Shown: positions 1 through 4,868 of the stretch, piece by piece
Layout: each line of letters opens with the position of its first letter
Numbering within the stretch: position 1 is the first letter of the stretch
NCBI GenBank assembly: GCA_938003565.1
Contig: CALKYB010000170.1
Coordinates: 1-5,553 of the forward strand
Length of the DNA stretch: 5,553 bases
From: an uncultured bacterium
GTDB lineage: Bacteria; Bdellovibrionota_C; UBA2361; SZUA-149; CALKYB01
Reading direction: 5' to 3'
Made by a program: the position numbers and the translations under genes
The notes under the pieces: model-generated
Told to the model about the DNA's origin: nothing
What the model saw: the letters and a program-made list of their open reading frames with translations, nothing else
Database searches by the model: none

Positions 1-1482
1 CTCTAAAGACAAACCGCTAGTGCTAGAAGCAAGTTCTCTCACCAGGGACTTGGCAACTCTATGAAAGTGCGCATAATGAAAAGTGTCAAGAAGACTCTCT
101 TCGTGCTCAACTTTTTCAGTTATATCCTTATCTAAACGAATCGAACCAACAATGCTTCCATCAGCCATTCGCAGTGGAGCCGCAAAAACTTCAAGAATCC
201 TTGTCTCCCCATTAGGCAAAAACACTTTATCTCGATACTGCTCCTGATGCCCATTTAGCCGATCTTGACATCTTTTGTTAATAGAATCGATATGCTCAAC
301 GAACGCTTGTTCCATTAGCGGATTATTTTTTCTTACTTCCTCCGGGAAAAAAATATCATAGGCCTTATGGCCAATTAATTCTCCTTCCTTTCTACCGAAC
401 AACCGATGAGCCTCAGAGTTGACAAAGATAAACCTCCCCTCCTGATCACCCATCGTAACCCCTAGGTTCATACTGTTAAAGATAGAATGATATCTAGCTT
501 CAATTTCATGAAGTTCATGCTGGAACTGCGCTATATGACTTTCGTTTACCTTCTTATTTTCAACTGCAATAAGAAAATCTTTAGTCGTATCCTCAACCCT
601 AGAGAAGAACTCTAAATTTTCTTGCTCAATAAAAAAATCTTCTTCCTTTGAAGCTGCGAAGAAATGACCTAGAAGACGATCTCCATCCATAAACGGCTGA
701 CAGTAAATCGACTCAACCCCTCGCTTTGTCCACTCTTCACGCTCATAGTCCGCCGCAAACGGAAGAGATGATAAACTATTTGAAATACTAGTCTGACCCG
801 CCAGGCTATTTCCTGCTAACCAAGAGAGCTCATCAATTTTCCAAGACCTAAGAGCATGCCGAAGAGATTTATCCTTAAGCGGCAGAGAACTGCCCAGTAA
901 GTTAAAAACCTGCGCTTCCGAATCATAGCTATAAAGTGCACACTCATGGATTCCTAAAAAATTCGATAGAGAAAACAAGCCTTCTTGAATCGGTGTTGAA
1001 TCATCAGTCTGCAAGGCTTGCAAAAACTTGAGCGAGAAATGACTTATCTCTTCACTAATCTCAAATTGACCTTGGAGGTTCTCCTTAATTCTCTCTTCAC
1101 AAAGCACTCGACGCAAAAAATAAAGGAAAAGTTGTGAATCAAAATTATTCTTGTAAAAAATTTCAAGACTTTGAACTAAAACCGAACCAGATAGAACTTT
1201 TTGCTGCTCCGACTTTTCAAGAACAATCGCTGTGGGAAGCATCATCTGTATAGACAGTCTATTCCAAAGACGCTCGAGCTCAAAACTCTTAAGTGACCCA
1301 GAGTCTAAAATACAGCCCGATACCTCCATCCCGACTAGTTTATCCGCTTCAACATCCTTATAGCTCACCATACTGAAGTCAAAACTAGCACCAAGAGGTA
1401 AATCTTGATCAAACAAACTTAATTTTTCACGCAGAGTCTCTTGAAAAGAGGAGTCTTCTGAGACAATAAGAATCAAGGACAT
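1..1482 (-). CDS. Multidomain sensor protein (receiver-like, GAF-like, PAS), 3' end missing
   Basis: The frame is open from an ATG at 1482 to the left edge: 494 residues with no stop, so the C-terminus lies outside the window. Residues 1-130 look like a degenerate receiver: a beta strand ending in an acidic pair (E9-D10) and a second strand ending in D60 (GCILDSG), a possible phosphoacceptor, although the later Thr and Lys of receivers are not obvious. Residues about 165-305 resemble a GAF domain (SNFLGIHECALYSYD, then a strand near GRLLGHFFAAS-like residues 266-279). Residues about 330-455 are a convincing PAS domain: YHSIFNSMNLGV, FVNSEAHRLFGR, ELIGHKAYDIF, then RILEVFAAPLR and GSIRLDKDITE. 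A short helical stretch, partly charged (456-494), follows and could start a histidine-kinase dimerisation helix. No signal peptide or membrane segment is seen, so it is probably a cytoplasmic sensor. An in-frame TAA at 1501-1503 limits the start, and the ribosome binding site is weak. The output domain is unknown. Confidence 0.88.
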   Translation of the reverse strand, partial: MSLILIVSEDSSFQETLREKLSLFDQDLPLGASFDFSMVSYKDVEADKLVGMEVSGCILDSGSLKSFELERLWNRLSIQMMLPTAIVLEKSEQQKVLSGSVLVQSLEIFYKNNFDSQLFLYFLRRVLCEERIKENLQGQFEISEEISHFSLKFLQALQTDDSTPIQEGLFSLSNFLGIHECALYSYDSEAQVFNLLGSSLPLKDKSLRHALRSWKIDELSWLAGNSLAGQTSISNSLSSLPFAADYEREEWTKRGVESIYCQPFMDGDRLLGHFFAASKEEDFFIEQENLEFFSRVEDTTKDFLIAVENKKVNESHIAQFQHELHEIEARYHSIFNSMNLGVTMGDQEGRFIFVNSEAHRLFGRKEGELIGHKAYDIFFPEEVRKNNPLMEQAFVEHIDSINKRCQDRLNGHQEQYRDKVFLPNGETRILEVFAAPLRMADGSIVGSIRLDKDITEKVEHEESLLDTFHYAHFHRVAKSLVRELASSTSGLSLE

Positions 1483-1511
1483 AAAGAACTCAAAAATCGG
1501 TTAAAATCTAA

Positions 1512-1540
1512 ACTATGTCTAGGCTATAACAGCATAGCAA
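1512..1540 (-). promoter_or_regulatory. Weak candidate sigma70-type promoter for the sensor gene
   Basis: Read on the minus strand, TTGCTA (1540-1535) and CATAGT (1517-1512) are separated by exactly 17 bases. Each matches the -35 or -10 consensus at four of six positions. The element lies about 30 bases upstream of the sensor ATG and downstream of the probable terminator of the preceding gene, which is where an own promoter is expected. A match this weak can arise by chance in AT-rich DNA. Confidence 0.25.
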
Positions 1541-1614
1541 ATTTTCATTATCCGATAAAGCCAGTCGGGAACTTAAGCTACGAGAATCTGAAGTGAAATA
1601 CTAAGCTCTAGAGA

Positions 1615-1663
1615 AATAATAGAGAAAAGAGGCTGACAGATGCATTAATCGGAACAACCTCTT
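1615..1663 (-). terminator. Probable Rho-independent terminator of the GNAT-like gene
   Basis: On the minus strand, 25 bases after the stop codon of the GNAT-like gene, AAGAGGTTG (1663-1655) can pair with CAGCCTCTT (1635-1627). This gives a nine-base-pair stem with one G-U pair and a 19-base loop. The 3' arm runs directly into a T-rich tail (TTCTCTATTATTT). The stem is short and the loop large, so efficiency is uncertain, but position and tail fit termination before the sensor gene. The 3' arm overlaps the left copy of a 12-bp inverted repeat (1630-1641). Confidence 0.5.
1630..1641. repeat. Left copy of a 12-bp inverted repeat flanking the GNAT-like gene
   Basis: AGGCTGACAGAT here is the exact reverse complement of the sequence at 2922-2933. 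The two copies lie just beyond the 3' end and the leader of the GNAT-like gene and enclose about 1.3 kb. I see no matching target-site duplication outside them and no transposase inside, so mobility is not shown. The left copy also serves as part of the probable terminator stem. Confidence 0.6.
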
Positions 1664-1687
1664 AACTATAAAACGACTTATCATAGA

Positions 1688-2806
1688 CTATTTGCTTCCG
1701 TTACCATTGGTTTCAGGGCGGTCTAGCACCATGTGCATACCCTTCCTCCACTTGCCTTTTTGAAACATCCGTTCGTTAAGACTACGCCCCTCGTCATGCA
1801 AACTGCCGACAAGAAACAAGGACATCGCATGCCACTCATTTGAAAGCAGAGGCGGCATTTGAATGTTGAAATAGCTGGTAAGGCCACAATCTGCATAGCG
1901 GTCTAACCGGTAATAGTCGTAAATCTTACACTTCGGTCGACCCGGGTATACCATTGATGAATCTGCTCCCCAATGGGTAAAACTCAAATTTGGAAGGTTC
2001 TCCGCTACTCGCTGAGCTGTATCAACAACATAAATACTTCCCAATTTATCGAAAGGATCGATACTATTCACTACTCTTACGACCCGTCGCATTATAGTAT
2101 CATAAGGCTGATTACCTCGATGCGCACACCACTCACCAACGAGCTCGTCCAATCTGCCAGTTAAGTCCTCTGGAGTAGCCGGTCTTAAGACCAGTTCTTC
2201 TGGAGTTAAGCCTTTGCTATCCAAACGATCCCTGACCGGCTTAAGAAACTTAGTTCGCTTCGGAAGAGTTTTCATAAGCAGAACTGTATTTCGCTTCTTA
2301 AATCCTGCGGCTTTCCAAAATCGGATTCCAATAGTTCTTTGCAGCCGAGTAGTGATCTCTACCCGGTCGCAACCGGGTATGTTATTCCAAACATCATCAG
2401 CTACAAAATCTACTAGAAATTTACAGAACCCTGACCGAGGGCGTTCAGCAGAAGCAACATCCTCCAACTCAACTACCGAGTCAGGCACGTTCGCTGGACC
2501 CGTTAAAAGAAGCCGGCGCCGAGTATTTGAAGCGCTCACTAAACTATTGTCTTCATCGAACACTCCAATCAAACGTCCGTACTGAGCGTAATCAGGTCTG
2601 GCCTTGGCCATGGCTTGCAAACCAGTAATTCTTTCAAAAGCTGCTCTAGCATGATTTGCTAGATTCAGGGTAAAGGACTTATACATCAACTCCCTGTAAT
2701 GATCCCAATCCGAAGGGGCCAGGTCTCTTATATAGCATGGAATATTATGGTGGGTCTGTCCTTCATGTATAACGGTGGGCTTGAACCCATCTACAATTAG
2801 GGCCAT
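1688..2806 (-). CDS. GNAT-like N-acyltransferase domain protein with an unrecognised C-terminal half
   Basis: The product has 372 residues from the ATG at 2806, chosen because AGGAGG lies four bases upstream of it. A longer frame from a TTG at 2854 would read through a strong hairpin and lacks a well-placed ribosome binding site. Residues about 24-182 have the GNAT pattern: a first strand and helix (CYIRDLAPSDWDHYREL), a strand LIGVFDEDNSLVSAS, a strand VVELEDVASA, a degenerate acetyl-CoA loop (PRSGFCKFL, 123-131), then VEITT and the typical FWKAAGFKKRNTVLLMKTL ending. The usual Q/R-x-x-G-x-G/A loop is altered at its first and last positions. Residues 205-230 begin like a second GNAT (LVLRPATPEDLTGRLDEL). 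The rest, with a conserved-looking SNEWHAMSLFLVG segment (322-334), I cannot assign. The last residues (PETNGNGSK) look like a flexible tail. It is probably soluble and cytoplasmic. Some stretches are clearly richer in G+C than neighbouring genes (36 of 60 bases at 2461-2520), suggesting possible acquisition. The substrate is unknown. Confidence 0.85.
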   Translation of the reverse strand: MALIVDGFKPTVIHEGQTHHNIPCYIRDLAPSDWDHYRELMYKSFTLNLANHARAAFERITGLQAMAKARPDYAQYGRLIGVFDEDNSLVSASNTRRRLLLTGPANVPDSVVELEDVASAERPRSGFCKFLVDFVADDVWNNIPGCDRVEITTRLQRTIGIRFWKAAGFKKRNTVLLMKTLPKRTKFLKPVRDRLDSKGLTPEELVLRPATPEDLTGRLDELVGEWCAHRGNQPYDTIMRRVVRVVNSIDPFDKLGSIYVVDTAQRVAENLPNLSFTHWGADSSMVYPGRPKCKIYDYYRLDRYADCGLTSYFNIQMPPLLSNEWHAMSLFLVGSLHDEGRSLNERMFQKGKWRKGMHMVLDRPETNGNGSK

Positions 2807-2810
2807 GAGT

Positions 2811-2816
2811 CCTCCT
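2811..2816 (-). promoter_or_regulatory. Strong Shine-Dalgarno site that fixes the GNAT-like gene start
   Basis: The minus strand reads AGGAGG followed by ACTC and ATG. The match to the anti-Shine-Dalgarno sequence is complete, with a short four-base spacer. It supports translation from 2806 rather than from TTG at 2854 or ATG at 2827, neither of which has a comparable site at a normal distance. Confidence 0.75.
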
Positions 2817-2818
2817 AT

Positions 2819-2831
2819 GCGCAACATGCGC
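2819..2831 (-). repeat. Short GC-rich hairpin just upstream of the ribosome binding site
   Basis: GCGCA (2819-2823) and TGCGC (2827-2831) are perfect inverted repeats around a three-base loop. In the minus-strand transcript this stem ends two bases before the AGGAGG, so it could influence ribosome access. The arms are only five bases long, so chance is possible. Confidence 0.4.
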
Positions 2832-2834
2832 TTT

Positions 2835-2880
2835 GTGAAATAAGGCTCCAACAATGAACTTTGCTCGAGCCTTATTTCAC
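2835..2880 (-). repeat. Perfect 14-bp inverted repeat in the leader of the GNAT-like gene
   Basis: GTGAAATAAGGCTC (2835-2848) and GAGCCTTATTTCAC (2867-2880) are exact reverse complements separated by 18 bases. In the minus-strand leader RNA they would form a stable stem close to the predicted 5' end and about 19 bases before the Shine-Dalgarno. Neither side has the T-run of an intrinsic terminator, so an mRNA-stabilising or translation-regulating hairpin, or a pair of protein-binding half-sites in DNA, fits better. Confidence 0.75.
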
Positions 2881-2891
2881 TTTAGAAGTGA
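2877..2891. promoter_or_regulatory. Operator-like palindrome TCACTT-N3-AAGTGA
   Basis: Arms of six bases (2877-2882 and 2886-2891) are perfectly inverted around TAG. The site lies between the candidate -10 box and the 14-bp leader hairpin, close to the expected transcription start of the GNAT-like gene. That is a classic position for a dimeric repressor. Its TTTCAC/GTGA character recurs in the adjacent hairpin arms. No regulator gene is visible next to it. Confidence 0.4.
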
Positions 2892-2892
2892 C

Positions 2893-2898
2893 GTTATA
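2893..2898 (-). promoter_or_regulatory. Candidate -10 box for the GNAT-like gene
   Basis: On the minus strand TATAAC matches the -10 consensus at five of six positions and is preceded by a very AT-rich stretch. No good -35 lies at the normal distance; a near-consensus CTGACA (2931-2926) is 26 bases upstream, too far for a standard promoter. If used, transcription would start near 2886, a few bases before the 14-bp hairpin. Confidence 0.3.
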
Positions 2899-2901
2899 GT
2901 T

Positions 2902-2922
2902 TTAAAAACCTTAAGTTTTTAA
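2902..2922. repeat. AT-rich hairpin, 8-bp arms
   Basis: TTAAAAAC (2902-2909) and GTTTTTAA (2915-2922) are perfect inverted repeats with a five-base loop. The stem holds a single G-C pair and is weak. It lies in the AT-rich stretch upstream of the candidate -10 box, so an UP-element-like role or simple AT bias are both possible. Confidence 0.35.
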
Positions 2923-2933
2923 TCTGTCAGCCT
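2922..2933. repeat. Right copy of the 12-bp inverted repeat flanking the GNAT-like gene
   Basis: ATCTGTCAGCCT is the exact reverse complement of 1630-1641. On this side it lies upstream of the gene's predicted promoter, so the pair encloses promoter, leader, coding region and part of the terminator. Confidence 0.6.
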
Positions 2934-3284
2934 ACCTCTCGAAAATACATTTTCAAGTGATAGGCCAAATATTCTACTTCAAAATCTCCCTCAAAAATTA
3001 ACAGAAAATTAAAAGGGATGGACGAGGGGTAAAGAACAAACAATTAAGGGAATTGGCAATGAAACCGATGCGCAGCCTAATAAATCGCCTAAATCCAAGG
3101 CAAAGACAAAAAAGCGCAACCGGAATCCTACACTAAATCGTGAGTAAAATAAATTACTCGAGAACTTTTATCCAGCAACACCAGTATTAAAAAGATTCAC
3201 TCTGTAATTTGAGACACTTACTTAAAATCGAGAAGTGCTTGAGAGACAAACTTTGAGCTTAACTTTTTGAGACAAGCGGTATTT
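2934..3284. other. Intergenic region without a convincing gene
   Basis: I see no RNA gene and no recognisable protein here. Two short overlapping frames exist on the plus strand. One has 25 codons from ATG at 3059 (stop 3134-3136), with AAGGGA seven bases upstream and a basic product (MKPMRSLINRLNPRQRQKS...). The other is a stop-free 44-codon stretch (3013-3144, stop 3145-3147) without ATG, also rich in Lys, Arg and Asn. Both lie in A-rich DNA and resemble nothing I know. Near the right end TTGAG occurs four times in 64 bases (3209, 3239, 3253, 3268). Confidence 0.5.
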
Positions 3285-3317
3285 GGAATGCTCTAAATCT
3301 TTAATTTAGAGTATTCC
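3285..3317 (-). terminator. Stem-loop overlapping the stop codon of the DUF59 gene
   Basis: GGAATGCTCTAAAT (3285-3298) and ATTTAGAGTATTCC (3304-3317) form a 14-bp stem with one G-U type pair and a five-base loop. The 5' arm in the minus-strand transcript contains the last codons (Gly-Ile-Leu) and the TAA stop. The stem is long and the loop tight, as in terminators, but no T-run follows on either strand. It may be a weak terminator or a 3'-end protecting hairpin. Confidence 0.5.
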
Positions 3318-3596
3318 TAAATGAGCTTTCAAATCCTCAGATGGCTCCCAAGGAGGTTGAAAGGTAACTTCAACTTCGGTTTCGTCAATGTCTTCTCTGG
3401 CCTCAGTCCGAGACTTAACTTGTTCAATCAACATGGGCCCGGCTGGGCAGGCAACAGAAGTAAAGGTCATTTTAACCTTGCAAACTCTCTCCACTACCTC
3501 AATTTCATAGATCAACCCTAAGGTCCAAATATCTATAAAAAGATCCGGATCGATAATCTCTTTTATGACCTCAATAATGTCTTCTTTAGTTGCCAA
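3306..3596 (-). CDS. DUF59/MIP18-family Fe-S cluster maturation protein (SufT/PaaD-like)
   Basis: The 96-residue product is a single DUF59 domain, the usual size for the stand-alone family. The signature DPDLFIDIWTLGLIYEIEV (17-35) matches the family pattern DPE-x-x-x-(N/D)-x-x-x-LGL-(I/V)-Y. MTFTSVACPAGPMLIEQV (43-60) holds the conserved cysteine, C50. PPWEPSEDLKAHLGIL closes the domain. Members help assemble or transfer Fe-S clusters in the cytosol (SufT) or to phenylacetyl-CoA oxygenase (PaaD). The zinc-binding tail of PaaD is absent, so a SufT-like general role is likelier. Trp24-Thr25 stand where Val and Asp/Asn are common, a small divergence. The start is TTG at 3596, supported by AGGGGA five bases upstream and a TAG nine codons further up; a nearby ATG at 3601 is out of frame. 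The gene is divergent from the acyl-CoA dehydrogenase gene, with 132 bases between them. Confidence 0.9.
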   Translation of the reverse strand: MATKEDIIEVIKEIIDPDLFIDIWTLGLIYEIEVVERVCKVKMTFTSVACPAGPMLIEQVKSRTEAREDIDETEVEVTFQPPWEPSEDLKAHLGIL

Positions 3597-3728
3597 ACCA
3601 TTCCCCTGTAATAGAAAAATCTACTTCAATCTCTACTCCAGACTAGCAGAATTGGCTTGCAAAATACAGAGACTAGACAATAAACTACGACAGTGCGCTT
3701 CCCTTTAATTCGTTGATCGAGAATAAAT
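3597..3728. promoter_or_regulatory. Divergent intergenic region with promoters for the DUF59 and acyl-CoA dehydrogenase genes
   Basis: Both flanking genes start here and must be transcribed outward, so at least two promoters are expected. I find no strong match: TTGCAA (3657-3662) with AATAAA (3679-3684), spaced 16, is the best plus-strand pair and is weak. AGACTAG occurs twice as a direct repeat (3640-3646 and 3670-3676), exactly 30 bases apart, a spacing compatible with a regulator binding one face of the helix. Confidence 0.5.
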
Positions 3729-4868
3729 ATGAGTTTTTACTCTGAAGAAGAAAATATATTCCAGACCAGTATTGATAGGTTTTCTGAAAAAGAAATTCTC
3801 CCCTTTATTGACTCATGGGAGAAGGACGAGCACTTTCCTGACAACATCTTTAAGAAACTAGGAGAACAAGGCTTTCTTGGGATTTTAATTGAAGAAGAGT
3901 TTGGAGGCATTGACGGGGACCTAAAACTAGCAGCGGCCTGGTGTGAGGCTTTCGCAAAGGTTCCGGCTGTTGGTTTCACAACGGCTATAAACATGCATTC
4001 ACTTGTGATCATGCCAGCCCTACAAAGGTACGGTTCAGACTACCTCAAAAAAACATGGCTACCTGGGGGCGTCGAGGGAAGCAAAATTGGAGCTTATGCT
4101 TTCACTGAGCCAGACGCTGGATCTGATCTCACCAACATTAAAACTCGCGCTGTAAAAGATGGGAACGAATGGATCTTAAATGGATCCAAAATATTTATTA
4201 CCAACGGTGCTCGGGCCCACTTTGTCATCGTTTTGGCCAAAACTAACCCAGAAGCAGGCTACAATGGATACAGCTCTTTTGTTGTAGACACTACTCTTCC
4301 GGGTTTTTCGGTAAATAGGAAGCTGGACAAGCTTGGCTGGCACAGCTCTGATACCGCCGAAATTAGTTTTAGTGACTTGAGATTGCCAGAGAATTCACTA
4401 CTGGGTGATGAGGGAAAGGGTTGGTTTCAATCTATGTCATCCCTAGAGTGGGAAAGATTAATGCTTAGTCTGAATTCTTTAGGTGGAGCAAGGCAGTGTT
4501 TGAAGGACACAATAGTCTATACCAACCAAAGAAAGGTTTTTGGTAAAACGCTAGCTAGTTTTGATCTCAGCCAACAATTTTTAGCGGATATGAAAAACTC
4601 GCTACAACTCTCGGAAGCTTCTTGTCACCGATCCTTAGGACTACTCCTAGCTGGGAAAAAATGTCGCAAAGAAGTTAGTCTAACAAAGCTTTTTGTTTGT
4701 GAGGAAGCTATCAAAGTAGCCGACCGTTGTTTACAGCTTCATGGTGGATACGGTTACACAACCGAGTTTTCACCAGAAAGATGGTTGCGAGATCTCAGAC
4801 TAAATACTATCGGTGGTGGCACAAGCGAAATAATGGCAAGAATAGCTGCTAAAGAGATTTTTCAGTAA
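3729..4868 (+). CDS. Acyl-CoA dehydrogenase, long-chain/isovaleryl type active site
   Basis: The 379-residue product is full length for the acyl-CoA dehydrogenase family. It is an FAD flavoenzyme that makes the alpha-beta double bond in acyl-CoA and passes electrons to electron-transfer flavoprotein. The N-terminal helical domain is followed by the first family signature (AFTEPDAGSDL, 124-134) and a beta domain containing WILNGSKIFITNGARA. The RKVFGK motif (268-273) contributes to FAD binding, and the second signature is QLHGGYGYTTEFSPE...RD (336-355). The usual C-terminal catalytic Glu of the IYEGT motif is Gly here (IGGGTSEIM, 361-369). Instead E242 in LEWERL aligns with the catalytic Glu of the long-chain and isovaleryl enzymes. 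Substrate length cannot be set from sequence. The start has a modest GAG-type ribosome binding site. The last 20 bases overlap the 3' end of the opposing meaB-like gene, whose usual partner handles propionyl/methylmalonyl-CoA, a product of branched or odd-chain oxidation. Confidence 0.95.
   Translation: MSFYSEEENIFQTSIDRFSEKEILPFIDSWEKDEHFPDNIFKKLGEQGFLGILIEEEFGGIDGDLKLAAAWCEAFAKVPAVGFTTAINMHSLVIMPALQRYGSDYLKKTWLPGGVEGSKIGAYAFTEPDAGSDLTNIKTRAVKDGNEWILNGSKIFITNGARAHFVIVLAKTNPEAGYNGYSSFVVDTTLPGFSVNRKLDKLGWHSSDTAEISFSDLRLPENSLLGDEGKGWFQSMSSLEWERLMLSLNSLGGARQCLKDTIVYTNQRKVFGKTLASFDLSQQFLADMKNSLQLSEASCHRSLGLLLAGKKCRKEVSLTKLFVCEEAIKVADRCLQLHGGYGYTTEFSPERWLRDLRLNTIGGGTSEIMARIAAKEIFQ

Noticed and set aside
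2181..2192. Perfect palindrome GGTCTTAAGACC between two TPE(E/D)L-coding repeats
   Set aside because: It lies inside coding sequence and can be explained by codons for the linker and the repeated TPEEL/TPEDL residues. No promoter or start is near.
2214..2585. A 123-codon plus-strand open frame
   Set aside because: It lies wholly inside the minus-strand GNAT-like gene, which has the strong ribosome binding site and family similarity. Its Arg/Ser-rich translation looks like an antisense shadow.
1630..2933. Complete insertion sequence bounded by the 12-bp inverted repeats
   Set aside because: There is no transposase, no target-site duplication beside the repeats, and the enclosed protein is not a recombinase.
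2934..3284. tRNA, riboswitch or CRISPR repeats in the gene-free region
   Set aside because: I found no cloverleaf arms, no known riboswitch core and no regularly spaced identical repeats of sufficient length.
3321..3521. A 66-codon plus-strand open frame
   Set aside because: It is antisense to the DUF59 gene, whose conserved motifs are unmistakable.
3737..4012. A 91-codon minus-strand open frame
   Set aside because: It is antisense to the N-terminal domain of a clear acyl-CoA dehydrogenase and has no family features.
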